Source of the DNA: Lolium rigidum
Taxonomy: Eukaryota > Streptophyta > Magnoliopsida > Poales > Poaceae
DNA: 64,000 nt
Direction of reading: 5' to 3'
NCBI RefSeq assembly: GCF_022539505.1
Contig: NC_061508.1
Location: 342,067,484 to 342,131,483 of the forward strand
Each line of letters opens with the position of its first letter. The stretch's first letter is position 1. Below, piece by piece: positions 30,711 through 41,907 of this stretch. A program made the position numbers and the translations under genes. A model generated the notes under the pieces. That model searched no databases. It was given only the letters and a program-made list of their open reading frames with translations, and had not been told where the DNA came from.

Positions 30711-33446
30711 ATGCCGCCGCGTGCGCGTTTGACCCGCCACAAGACTCCGCAGTCCGCGATGGCCGCCGAAGATTTTGAGTGGGAGAGATCCAAGATCTCC
30801 AACCAAGACTCCAACCCGATGAAAAGGCTTGGCCTCGATGAAGAAGGAAGGCGCCATCCGCTTCCCAATGAAGAAAGCTATCCCAAGCCTCCAATGGAGT
30901 ATCGGGTTAGTTTCGTTGATCATCTTATCCGCGGCCTCTCTACCCCAATCCATGATTTCCTCCGCGGTCTTCTCTTTGTCTATGGGATTCAACCGCATCA
31001 TCCGACCCCCAATTCCATCCTTCACATTTCTATTTTTATCACCCTTTGCGAATGCTTTCTTGGAGTTGCTCCTAATTGGGCTCTTTGGAAACGCATCTTC
31101 TCGCCTCCGCCGCAATGGCTCCCACAACGTCACTTATAACATAGGTGGCGTTGTTATCCGTATTCGTACCGATGTCGATTATTTCGACGTCAAGTTTCCT
31201 GATTCTCGTCCAAGGATGGCGCAAGAAGTGGCTTTACATTCACGAAGAAAGCGCCAACTCCGTTGAGCACAACATAATTCCCTTCGACGGGAGTGCCAAA
31301 ATTCAGCGCCGTCGCTCCCGGGATGCCGAAGCTTCTGAGGAAGAGAAAAAGGCGACAGAGGCGCTCATGTCTCGCATTCGCCGCCTTCAAAATACTCGAG
31401 GCGAGGAGCTATCTGGTGTTCAAATCACCGCTTACTTCCTTAGGATTAGAGTGCAGCCTCTTCAGGCTCGCAAAAATCCCCCGTGGACGTACTCGGTGAA
31501 AATGACGCCAACCGAATCTCCGGTGACCTTTCCACCAAGGACTTGGAGAAGTTGGTTCGAAGGCTTTCTCGCCCGGGCAAAGATCCAGCTTCCTTCTTCT
31601 TGTCGTGTGGAACCATACAGCTCCACCAATCCACTCCCCAAGGTATTTTGTCTTTCCGCGTTTTTATCTTGTTGCACCTTTTTTCTTGCATCTCATTGTA
31701 CCGTCATGTCTTTACTTTTTCTTTGGTTTCTATTTTTTCAGGATCATCCTAGTATAACTTCCCTTCCTCCTCTTCCTGAGGGTGGAGAGGTCGAAGAAAT
31801 GACCATCGTTGCCGACGATACTCAAGCTTCTTCCGTTCCTGAAAGTGAAGTTGCGGGTTCTCACAAATCTGCGGCTTCTCATGAGAGAGAGGCTGAGTCT
31901 GAGGCCGTTGAGTCGACCGAATCCCTTCCTCCCGCCGTTTCTCCGAAGAACAAAAGGAAAAGGACCGAAGTCGAGGATTCTGGCATTTCTAAGGCTGAAG
32001 AAGTTGTTCCTTCGGATCCGAAGGCAGCTTATGATCCTTATTTTGAGTCCCTCATCAGCTCGTAAGTCAATTTTATCTCTCCTCCTTTTTTGATGTACTC
32101 GAAAAGTTTAACTCTGTCTTGCTTTTTATACTGTCGATTTTTGTTTACTAGTGATGAGGAAGAAGTACCAAGCCATCGACGTAGCTCCTCGGACCAAGCA
32201 CGTCACGTACCGTGCTTGTTTCAGACACGTTAGTTGAAGGAGATGAAACATCGTCTCCCCAACAAAACGTCGTCACTACTACTCCACCGTCAAGCCCCCT
32301 TGTCCCTTCGCCAAAAAGGGCAAGGGTTGAAATGGTCGTTGAGCCTCCTCCTCAATTGGGCAGCTCTTCGTCGCAGCTCTTAGATGATGTAAGTTTATCG
32401 AGATCTATATTTCCTCTATTTTGCTTTTGCGGACCCTTACTCTTGTAATGCCGAAGTTTTTCCCCTTCTTACTTTTTTCTTTGACAGCCTATGATCAAGG
32501 ATCTCATCCGCATCGGGTCCCAATTTATTGGGTACCGCGAGTATGCCAGCAGAGCCGAAGGTAACGACTGTTGTACTTGCTGTTTTTCCTTGAATTTTTA
32601 CTCCTTCTGCTTGTCGCTATTTTGAATCTTTCTTCTCTTTCTTTTCCTTTCTCAACGTAAAAACTTGCAGAGGCTAACAAACGCGCCGAGACACTTTCTC
32701 GGAATCTTGAGAAAAGTGAAACGGCTCGCAAGAAGGCTGAACTTGCCGCTAGCGAAGCCGTGAGCCGAAGCCGATGATGCCAAGGCAAAGGCTGCTAGTG
32801 TCGAAGAATTGCAGCAAAGGCTCAAAGATGCTGAGTCCGCCTTGCACGAGCAAAAATCTGCACAGGTTGCACGAGAACAAGGGATCATCAAGCGCTTGAA
32901 TTCGCAAAGTCGACGCACGCTGAGTAATATCGCTTGTCCCTTCTTTTTGTTTGTACTTCTTGTTTCTTGGTTTTCGACTAACATTCTCGTTTTATGTGGC
33001 AGCTCAAACCAACCAAGATTTTGATCTGGAGAAATCTGTCAATGACCCTCTCCTTGACGCACTTTCTCTTCTAGAGTCCCATGGACGCGAAATTCGTGAA
33101 GGTGTGGCCAATGCCGTGGGGCTTTGTCGGCGTTGTTCCCCTACTTCTTCCCGAAGAAAGAGGAACCTTCGACTTTCCTTGACCTCGCCAAGATGTTCAA
33201 TACATCGAAGATCTTGGGCTGAAGCCGCGCCATGAGAACATGAAGGTAGCGGTTGAAAATACTCGTTGCTCAGGTTGCCGACAGCCGCAGACTCTCGACC
33301 GGACAAAGGTTGGCGACACCGATCCGATAGAACAGCCGAGGTGGAAGTCACCGATGAAGGCGGCCAAGCCCAATACGAAGAAAATCTTGGCGTATCTCGG
33401 AATCCAGCCAACGTCGACTCCTAGTTCGTCAAGGCCGGAGGTCTAG
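30711..33446 (+). CDS. Antisense six-exon gene of Tat element 1 (Transposase_28-like)
   Basis: On the strand opposite gag-pol. Predicted exons: 30711-31642, 31742-32061, 32152-32388, 32488-32560, 32671-32923 and 33003-33446; every intron is GT...AG and 79-110 bp long. Starts at 30711 or the in-frame 30759 (MAAEDFEWERS). Exon 1 has the Transposase_28 (putative gypsy type transposon) pattern: FVDHLIRGLSTPIHDFLRGL, GIQPHHPTPNS and CECFLGVAPNWALW. Exons 4-5 are coiled-coil-like (NKRAETLSRNLEKSETARKK). Exon 6 ends at TAG 33444-33446. The frame in exon 1 shifts at about 31140 and 31205 (CTCG for CTG). Tat-lineage antisense ORFs are known; function unknown. Gene model is from splice signals only. 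Confidence 0.75.
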
Positions 33447-33658
33447 TTGCATGCCTCTCGTTTTTCTTTTGCTTCTTTTGCTCTTGTCGCCAAAGTAGTC
33501 TTTTGGCGACACGTATTTCCCTAGCCCCACCGTAGGGCCCTTGTAATTATTCTCGAGAGATTAATGAAGAACTCTATCTTCGCCTCGTTTTTTAATGTTG
33601 TTCTGTTTTAAATTTCAGTTGATATTTGATAACTATACTCCAATTCCTACTCCTTCCA
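33447..33658 (+). other. Spacer between the two antisense genes
   Basis: Looks like a 3' UTR (TTGTAATTATTCTCGAGAGATTAATGAAG near 33540-33570, shown here only as its position and AT-rich polyadenylation-like character), followed by an intron-end-like TTTTAAATTTCAG at 33608-33620. Confidence 0.4.
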
Positions 33659-34597
33659 ATGGTTCGCCTTCTTCCCGCGCGGAGAGAACTCGGCATCGAT
33701 ATCGCACTCGTCGATGATACCCCGTCGCAAGAATTGAATGATCTTCGACAACAACTTCAGTATGCGAAAAGCAAACACTTGTGATGATGGAGCAGTCTCG
33801 TAAATCATCCGAAGCCGAAAAGTTGCCCTTCAGACAGGTCCATGAGGCTATGGCTGCTAAGGAGATTGCCGTTTCGAAGCTGAAAAGCGGTCACTCGAGA
33901 AAATTTCATGCTCGAGTTAATGAATGAAGCCGTGCGTATATGTCGGGTATGTTTGTCTCGTCTTGTGATATCTTTCATCTTCATGCTATTGTCTCCTAAA
34001 GGTTGTCCCTTTGTTGTGTTGATAGGTGCCTTTATTGATGCCGCTGCCGAGGAAGAGAGGGTAAACACTAGGACAAACCTCCTTGTCAATCTTTCCTTGG
34101 ACCATGGTTCTTTGTTTTGGGCCACTCCGGAGAGGACCCGCCAAATTGTCGATTTCAGGATCGTACCTCTCAAACCCGTGATTTCCTTCACTTCGTACCA
34201 AAACCTTATCTATGGTTTACAACTCCATGTTTCCTCGGAATGTCCCACCAAAAACTCTTCCTGAATTGATGGAAAGATTCAAGGATGCTCGCAAGATCCA
34301 CGATTTTGTCAAAGCACAACCGGTAGCCGGTGCCGATTTGCTCTTATCATGCTCCGTATCCGTCACTCAAAGCTTGACCTTGCCCAAGTTGTCGAGAGGG
34401 TTCATCAAAAGGTAAAACGCCGGAGAGTTGGTGTTGATAGGATTAACACGAAGGTTACACCTATAGCCGAAGAAATGATTGAGGACCTTCTTCGGATGGA
34501 TGCCGACTTTTTTGCCGATGGCCATTATGCCGACTTTCTTGGTGCTGCTCCGGAGGAGAACAGAGTTACTCTTGACGACATACTGAATCAAGACTAG
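33659..34597 (+). pseudogene. Second antisense reading region of Tat element 1
   Basis: Starts ATGGTTCGCC at 33659 (MVRLLPARRELGIDIALVDD). Reading frames with a coiled-coil character (EAEKLPFRQVHEAMAAKEIA) continue to a possible intron at about 33948-34025 (GTATG...ATAG). The next frame reads AFIDAAAEEERVNTRTNLLV, and the final frame KVKRRRVGVDRINTKVTPIA ends ...DDILNQD at TAG (34595-34597). At least two frame changes occur (about 34150, 34360). No domain recognised. It may be a separate gene or downstream exons of the first antisense gene; there is no counterpart at the same place in Tat element 2. Confidence 0.45.
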
Positions 34598-35071
34598 TTA
34601 TTTGCTTCTTGTAGAAATTTCTTCTTTGTAGTCCATGACCATATTGTAAAGCAACCATTATATTTCTATGTTTGCCTAGCCCCCGAGTGTTTCGGTGACT
34701 TTTTCTATATTTGTATATTTGCGAGGTTGTGGACCAAGGCATTTGTATATTGAAGGCGAGTATGAGCCCCCGAGCTTTTATTGAGTACTATTTTGTATTT
34801 TTATTGACTCACGAGGTGTTTGAATACCAAGGCAAGATTTTTTCTTCTTTTATCGATGAACTATATTGAAATTCGTCGGAACGATGACTTTGGTCGCGTT
34901 GACAAAGAAGAAGGTGATATAGCCACTATCTTTATTATATTGCAGCACCGCGAGCCCGCCTCATTAAAAACCTTCTCCGGCCCCACTCGGTGCCCCGAAA
35001 AGGGAAAGAGTGCGTCTCGAAAACTCGCGGGCGTTTCATTACATTGAAGTTTTACAAGGACTATATTTCGA
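34598..35071. other. Non-coding region between antisense genes and integrase in Tat element 1
   Basis: Contains two more AGCCCCCGAG words (about 34679 and 34767) but no ORF with support on either strand. The convergent gene ends (plus antisense gene, minus integrase) meet here. Confidence 0.5.
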
Positions 35072-36309
35072 CTCTAGGCGTAGAACCGCCCGAGTTGCGC
35101 CACGTTCCGTGGGTTTGGCTCCTCCACCCCCGTCTTCTTGTCCTTTATCCCGTATGCTCCTCCTCCGATTACTTCCGTGACGATGTAAGGGCCGAGCCAC
35201 GGTGACTCGAGTTTTTCATGACTTTTTTGCGTGAGCCGAAGAACTAGGTCGCCCACCCGAAAAGATCTTGGCCGCAAACGTCGACCGTGGTAATTCTTCA
35301 AGTCCTCGTTGATATTTGGTTACTCGAGACAATACTTCGTCTCGAGCTTCATCAAGTGCATCCACATCATCTTCTAATGCTTTTCTCGACGTTTCTTCGT
35401 CATACTCCGCGACACGTGGAGAGTTGTGCTCTATCTCGATTGGTAGTACTGCTTCTGCTCCATGTACCAGAAAGAACGGAGTTTCCTGTGTCGCTGTATT
35501 TGGAGTTGTTCGGATGCTCCACAACACACTTGGTAGTTCTTCAGTGCCAGGTATGTCGAGCTTTTTCTAGTGGTCCTAGCAAGCGCTTCTTGATGCCATT
35601 GCGGATGATGCCATTGGCTTTCTCGACTTGCCCATTGGTTTGAGGGTGTGCAACTCGATGCAAAGTTCAGCTTGATACCCACCTCTTCGCAATAGTCTTT
35701 GAATTCATTGGACGTGAAGTTGCCGCCGTTGTCCGTGACGATGCCGTGGGGCACTCCAAACCCGAAGACGAGGTCTTTTATGAATTTTACCGCAGATGCT
35801 CCGTCCGGTGAATTTATCGGCTTTGCTTCTATCCACTTTGTGAATTTGTCGACAGCTACTAGCATGTATTCCTTTCCTCCGGGCGACGATTTGTGTAACT
35901 TGCCAACCATGTCGAGTCCCCATTGTGCAAAGGGCCATGACAAAGGTATTGGTGCTAGCTCGCCGCCGGAGAGTGAGGTTTTGCGGCAAACCTTTGACAC
36001 GCGTCGCAAGTTCGTACTATGTCCTTAGCGTCCTCTATTGCTGTCAACCAAGTAGAATCCTGCCCGAAAAACCTTGGCTGCGATAGCTCGACTACTTGCG
36101 TGGTGGCCACATATTCCTTCATGTACGTCCTTTAGAATTATTCTTCCTTCTTCGGGTGTAACGCACCTTTGCAAGACGCCTGAAATACTTCGCTTATATA
36201 ATTCTCCTTTAACCACCGTGAAAGCTTTGGAGCGTCGGATTACTCGCCTTGCCTCAACCGGATCATCCGGTATTTCTTTCCCGAGGATATATGATATGTA
36301 TGGCTGCAT
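35072..36309 (-). pseudogene. Integrase of Tat element 1
   Basis: HHCC zinc motif region (CGHHASSRAIAAKVFRAGFY, about 36100), then the rve core: first Asp in WGLDMVGKL, second in VTDNGGNF, and the Glu in the QTNGQVEKANG segment, which lies in another frame after an extra base (plus CTCG at 35654-35657 where CTG is expected). The C-terminal part reads RLTQKSHEKLESPWLGPYIV and ends RFYA with stop at 35072-35074. Inserts element DNA into chromatin. As read, the catalytic triad is split over two frames. Confidence 0.88.
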
Positions 36310-36612
36310 CCATGGTATCTCGTATTACTAGGACCAGGTCTTGCTCTTCTTCTTCTTCCTCTTGCTTCTCCTTGATAGCCCCCGAGGGTTTCTTCTCCTT
36401 CTTTTTGATTTTGTCGTCTCAGTGGATCTCTCTCGTTATCTCCTCCCAAAATACACCTGGTGGGACCGCAAGGCACCGCGACCCGATGTTTGCAAGAACG
36501 TCGGCTTCGTCGTTGCTCAATCTCGCTAATATGTTTTACTTCGCATCCATCGAACAATTTCTCGAGCTCATTGTACACCTCCTTGTATGCCATCATGCTA
36601 TCATTGATCGCG

Positions 36613-37246
36613 TCACATTGGTTCATAACTTGCTGAGCTACCAACCGTGAGTCGCCAAAGATTTTTAGTCGAGTTGCTCCGCTGTGCTTTCGCCATCTTC
36701 ATCCCGTGTATGAGAGCCTCATATTCCGCTTCATTGTTAGATGCGTTAGGGAACGTCATCCGAAGGATGTACTTCAACTTGTCGCCTTCAGGTGATATGA
36801 GTACTACTCCCGCGCCAGCCCCCTCAAGCCTCTTGGACCCATCGAAGTTCATAGTCCAGGTTCTCGATAAATCTGGGGTCCCGTACTTTGTAACTCCATC
36901 CACTCGCGATGAAGTCCGGTAGTATTTGCGACTTTATTGCTTTTCTTTTTTCATACGTGATGTCCCGAGGGGAAAGTTCTATTCCCCAAAGGGAGACACG
37001 ACCCGTAGCTTCCGGGTTGTTCAAGATATTTGACAAAGGAGCTTCATTGACCACTATGATCGGGTGTGCCGAAAAATAGTGGCGCAGTTTTCGTGCCGTC
37101 GTGAACACTCCATATGCTAGCTTTTGGTACCGAGGGTACCTTTGTTTTGAGGGAGACAAGACTTCGCTCACGAAGTATACCGGTCGCCGTACTCCATGGA
37201 TTTTCCCTTCTTCTTCTCTTTCGACAACTAACACCGTGCTAACCAC
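36613..37246 (-). pseudogene. Two RNase H domains of Tat element 1
   Basis: First the standard gypsy RNase H: VSTVLVVEREEE...RPVYFVSEVLSPSKQRYP, LAYGVFTTARKLRHYF, then WGIELSPRDI. After a short linker comes a second, archaeal-type RNase H (WTMNFDGSKRLEGAGAGVVL...NASNNEAEYEALIHGMKMAKA, with catalytic D in NFDGS and E in NEAEYEA). Gain of this second domain is the diagnostic trait of the Tat lineage. Frame changes near 36950 and 36680. Confidence 0.88.
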
Positions 37247-38160
37247 TTGGGGTGTGGCTGCAATATACAGCAGAGAGGTTCCTTTTCCTTTGGAGCCACC
37301 AGGATTGGTGGTGTCGATATTTTTCGCTTCAAATCCTCGAAAGCTCTATCGGCTTCTTCGTTCCATTGGAATTTATCTCCTTGTTTGATCAGCGCATAAA
37401 ATGGTAACGCTTTTTCTCCTAACCCGGCGACGAATCTGCTCAAAGCCGCGACTCGCCCAGCTAGTTGCCGTATTTCTTTCAACTTTGTTGGCTTCCTCAT
37501 TGTTACTATGGCTTGTATTTTGTCGGGATTTGCTTCAATCCCTCTTGCTGAAACTAGAAACCCCATAAGTTCTCCTGCTGGGACGCCAAAAGAACACTTC
37601 GTCGGGTTCAGCTTAAGGCAGAATTTGTCGAGGTTGTCAAAAGTTTCTTTGAGATCCTCGATCAGCGTTGTCCCCTTTTTTGATGTTATGACGACATCAT
37701 CGATGTATACTTGCACGTTTTTCCCGATCCGTGTTGCTAAACATTTCGCATCATCCTCTCGATATGTTGCTCCCGCGTTTTTTAGACCGAAGGGCATTGT
37801 CTTGTAGCAAAACACGCCGTACGGTGTAATAAACGCTGTCTTGGCTTCATCATCTTCTTTTAATCTGATCTGGTTATAACCAGAGTATGCATCCAAAAAG
37901 GAAAGACGTTCACAGACTGCCGTGGAGTCGATGATTTGATCGATCCTTGGGAGGGGAAAGTGATCCTTAGGGCAATGCTTGTTTAGACACGTGAAGTCGA
38001 CGCACATGCGAAGGACTGTCGTGTTTTTCTTCGGCACCATCACCGGGTTAGCTACCCATGTGGCTTCGTAGATATCTCTCCGATAAAACCAGCTTCCTCT
38101 AGTCGATTTATTTCGATAGCATGGATTTGCGATTTGGTTCCGAAAAACGCCGCAAAGGTT
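37228..38160 (-). pseudogene. Reverse transcriptase of Tat element 1
   Basis: RT domain in order: RMCVDFTCLNKHCPKDHFPLPRI cut to its key parts VDFT.LNK and PLPRID, then FLDAYSGYNQI, AFITPYGVFCYKTMPFGLKN, the active-site YIDDVV at plus positions 37690-37710, LKLNPTKCSFGV and GFLVSARGIEANPDKI. It copies element RNA into DNA in the particle. The expected ATYQRMM segment is shifted by an extra base where CAG reads CGAG (plus CTCG, 37758-37761). Followed without gap by the RNase H region. Confidence 0.92.
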
Positions 38161-39357
38161 GTCTCGATTGGTTTCGCCGTTGGATCCAAATTTAGGTGGT
38201 GCTCGGCAAGTTCCCCGGGTACTCCCGGCATGTCAGCCTGGACACCATGCGAAGATTTTCCAGTTCTCACGGAGGAACTCGACGAGCGCGCTTTCCTATG
38301 CGATATCCATGTTGTTTGCAATGGATGTCGTCTTTTTGGATCCGTCGGGTGAATCCGCACCTCCTTGGAATTTTTCTCTCGTGTTGAAAGTTGATTCCTT
38401 GTTTGGCCTTCCGACGTCCGGCGCAAGACGTCGTAATCAGTCATGCTCTTCGACGCCAAGTATTCCGCTTGCATCCCGAAGGTTTCTGACAATCGATGGA
38501 AATCCTTGTCGCACTTATCAGCTAAAGCGAAACTCCCTTTGACCGTGATTGGTCCTTTGGGTCCAGGCAATCTCCATAACAGGTATGTATAGTGTGGTAC
38601 TGCCATAAATCTAGCGTATGCTGGTCGTCCCAACAAAGCGTGGTACTGCGATGGGAAATCCACGACTTCAAACTCCAGCTTCTCGATTCTATAATTTTCT
38701 CGGGTTCCAAACCGAACGTCGAGGTTGATCTTCCCCAATGGGTAACTTGGTTTCTCCGGTGTGATGCCGTGGAACCTTGTGTCCGTTGGCTTCAGGTTTG
38801 CTAAGGATATGTTCATCTTCCTCAATGTATCCGCATACATGAGGTTTAGGCTGCTGCCGCCATCTATGAATACTCGAGAAACGTCAAATCCTCGCGATAA
38901 CCGCCGGCGTAATGAGTGCCGACCGCCCCGGTCGAGGAACCCGCTGCGGGTGGTCCGCTATGGTGAAGCCGATGTCTTGTCCTCGACCAATTGAGGTACT
39001 CAACTCGTTGGTGGAGGCATTTTCTCTCGCCATGAACACCTGCCGCGAGATTACTTTTTGAGCTCTATTGGATGGCCTTCCCTTCTGAATCATCGACACC
39101 GCTCCGTTGGAGTTAGGATCAACATAGGGTGGTGGTGCTGGTGCTGCCGCTATTCTGAGCTGGTGTTGATTGCCTTCCGTAATCGCGGGAGGTGGCGGTA
39201 GATGAATTTCGCTCCTAGGCTCCCGAGGGTTTCTCTCGTGCCGCTCGTGCGTGAGCGTTTTCCGCACATCCGAACATTGCTTGGAAATTTCGACAATCTT
39301 TCCGCAGTGTCCCGACTGTCTTTTCCCATTGCTATCGAGGAAAAATGCATCCGGCAC
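38052..39357 (-). pseudogene. Gag-pol linker and retropepsin of Tat element 1
   Basis: A proline-rich, charged linker (39357-38884) precedes the protease. The catalytic motif VFIDGGSSLNLMYA lies at about 38875-38835; DGG in place of DTG/DSG is usual for this lineage. The region continues with LLGRPAYARFMAVPHYTY (the conserved LLGR/W.. protease C-terminal part) near 38640-38590, then a linker leading into RT. One frame change falls between the linker and the active site (about 38885). Cleaves the polyprotein during particle maturation. Confidence 0.8.
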
Positions 39358-39651
39358 GGTCCGTTCAGCATTTCTTCGGGAGACATAAAAGGTCGTGGAA
39401 ACCTTGGCCCACTATTTTGCCTCGTTACGGGAGTCGTCCCTATTATCGCCTCGCTGCTCATTGCTTCTCCGATAATCATCTCTCGTTGCTTGCTCCCGTA
39501 TTTGACCGAAATCCCGCCGAAATTTGCCCCGGGGCGTCGTAATTCGATACCGTCGAGGAAATCGTCGCCTCGTCTCGATAATTTCGACTACGGTCCTCCT
39601 CCGGCGACCCGTGTCGTTTATTGTGGACAGCGTCTTCTCCGTCTCGCCCAT

Positions 39652-41477
39652 CTATTCGCTATCTCCATCAACGCGGATACTGTTTTTGGATTGGTCCTTC
39701 CCAAGTCCTCGACAAAATCTCCGCGCCTCGATTCCCGCGACAAACGCATCTATTGCTCTCTCGTCGATATATTTTCTCGCCGAGTTTTTTATGATGTTCC
39801 ACCTTTGGATGTATTTTCTCATTGACTCATCTGGCTTTTGTCGACACGCCCTCAACTCTTCCAACGATGCAGGCTTCTTGCATGTGGATCTAAAGTTCTT
39901 GACGAAAACGTCCTCGAAACTTTCCCAGCTGTCGATGGATCCCGGCGGAAGTTTTTTGATCCAAGATCGAGCGGCTCCACTTAAGTGCACCTGAATACTT
40001 TGCATCGCCGTTGCTCTAGTTCCTCCAGCTAGCTTCACCGTCTCGAGGTAATCACTCAACCGAGTCCTCCGGGTCTTGCAAGCCGTCGAACTTTTTGAAG
40101 TGATCGGGTAACTTGAATCCCGAGGGGACTCGAGTTTTTCGGACTCTTCTCGTGAAGCACGGTAGACCACACATATCCTCGTCATTAAGCTCCGGGACTG
40201 CCGATGATCTCTTCTGCTTTGCCTTGCTCTATCGACCCTCGCTTGTGCTCCTATGTCTCTTGCTCCACTTGGTCCTTCCGGAGCTGCCGCCGTTGCTGCC
40301 GCAGGTCGTGGACTATTTTGCCTTGCTGCTCCTTCGGGAGGCGTTGCTACGAACGCTGTCCCCATAGCTCCAACTCCTGCCAATGCCATGTTGTATAGTG
40401 TTTCCCTTGGATCTCCTGGGGGCGGCTTGGATGCGAGGATGTAAGCTTGTGTCGCCATATACCCAGCTTCTGGTGTCTTAGGGATAATATTTCCTCTTGT
40501 ATCTATCGTCATAAAGGACATGTCGAGGTTTTGAACCAAGTACTCTCTTTCTGCTTCGGGTATGTGTTGTAGCCTTGATCTTCCTCTCGTTCCGAGCCTC
40601 CCCGTGGCTATCACCCGAAATTCTAGATTGTCCACTTAGATCTGCCCTTCTCCTCGCCGGATGCGTAAGCTGCCTCCTTTCTCCCGTTTAGCTCAGCCGT
40701 CCGTTTTTCTATTTCTCGGCAGTTCGTGCGAGCATATATTGATAAGCTTGCAGTTCTTGAGCTGTAGCTGTTGTCGTCATTGGTTCTCGAACCATCTATG
40801 GCTTTTGCCGCTCTATCCCAGTGCTGCCTCGTGGAAGTTGAACTCTGACGCGTGGTGTGGGTCCGACGTATTTAGTGCCCATACCTCTCCTTAGATCTGA
40901 GGGATCGACAAAAGGATTTCCCAATTGATCGAAAGCCTCCGATGTTTCCTCTTGATCTTCGATAGCATAAATCTGATGATATTTTGTACTCGGATCTATG
41001 TTGGGTTCGGTGACATCATTGTTGAGATTGATGAAGACCTTGCCCACCGTGAGAGATTTGTCGATGAAGTCGTAATCGTCGACATCGCTTGAGCCATCGC
41101 TTATATATGAGTCCGCGGATGACCCGGACGATGCGTTGTCGAAGATTTTGGCGAGTTTCTCTCTCGCTCCGGTGCCGACGTAGCGTGTTGCCGAAGTTTC
41201 TTCTTCCGACTCAGCTTGATGATGCATAGCTTGAAAATTCAGAATCGACCGCCGACGATCCCGACGAAATCGGAATTTCGACACGATACGATCCTTCTTT
41301 CTTGACGCGAAAGTGGAACCTTCCGAACGTCATCTCCAAGGGCTCCGCCGCATACGCATATGCATCCAAACGGGAGGGTGGGTGAGGAACAAAATCAACA
41401 GGACCAGTAGCGATCTGTTTACCTCGATCCATAGTGTTGCTCCCGGTTGACGATGTCGAAGATCTTGAACGTGCCAT
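39652..41477 (-). pseudogene. gag of Tat element 1
   Basis: Starts at ATG 41477 (MARSRSST), 46 bases inside the LTR. The N-terminal part is acidic and low-complexity and runs in overlapping frames to about 40796. The second open segment (40635-39652) holds the gag core: VHLSGAARSWIKKLPPGSI, then SWESFEDVFVKNF and ESMRKYIQRWNIIKNSA, which is the Retrotrans_gag signature. The product forms the cytoplasmic virus-like particle of the element. Frame breaks occur near 41250, 40790 and 40100. Given the nearly identical LTRs, so many breaks are surprising and may partly be sequence error. Confidence 0.85.
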
Positions 41478-41503
41478 CGAGATCAGATCCTTACGCCTCT
41501 AAT

Positions 41504-41520
41504 CCCCACGGTCGGCGCCA
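41504..41520 (-). other. Primer-binding site of Tat element 1
   Basis: Minus-strand TGGCGCCGACCGTGGGG, two bases inside the 5' LTR. It begins with the complement of a tRNA GGCGCCA tail, the same first eight bases as the primer site at 47322. The exact tRNA was not identified. Confidence 0.7.
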
Positions 41521-41522
41521 AT

Positions 41523-41907
41523 TGACAAGGGATTAACTTGTCAATGCCTATGGATTATAGGCTAGGGTTTAGTTAGAAGTAGAGGGCAAGTAGATCTCGA
41601 AGGTTTCAGCCGAAAAGTACTCGACGAATATGAAAACTAGGGTTTGCAGACAATGATTCGATGATCTTCTCGTCCCTCGACCCCCCTTTATATAGGTGGA
41701 GCCGAGGGATTCGTGCTATACAAAGATTACATAGTCCGGGACGGTTTCTAACTCATCCCGCCAGATTACAAATAACACTTCCTATTACAACTCTATCTTT
41801 TCCTTAAATACATCTTGGGCTCTCGAGTCTTCTTATTCTTCGGGTAGCGGGCCTTCAATAAACCCCGGGTACTATATTAGGCAGGCCCATTTGGGATGCC
41901 TATGTCA
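41523..41907 (-). repeat. 5' LTR of Tat element 1
   Basis: 385 bp; transcription direction is leftwards. A minus-strand TATA box (TATATAAA, plus positions 41687-41694) sits in the middle. Same sequence as 28943-29330 apart from three C residues in a homopolymer. Confidence 0.95.

Larger units (their letters stand above)
28943..41907 (-). mobile_element. Tat-lineage Ty3/gypsy retrotransposon 1, complete, with antisense genes
   Basis: Two LTRs with TGACA...TGTCA ends, 5-bp target duplication GGTAA (28938-28942, 41908-41912), primer site and polypurine tract. gag-protease-RT-RNase H-second RNase H-integrase run on the minus strand from 41477 to 35072. The extra RNase H after the usual one marks the Tat lineage. 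Between integrase and the left LTR are about 5.7 kb holding two genes on the opposite (plus) strand. The LTRs appear identical except for a C-run (9 versus 6), so insertion was very recent on an evolutionary scale. Confidence 0.96.
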
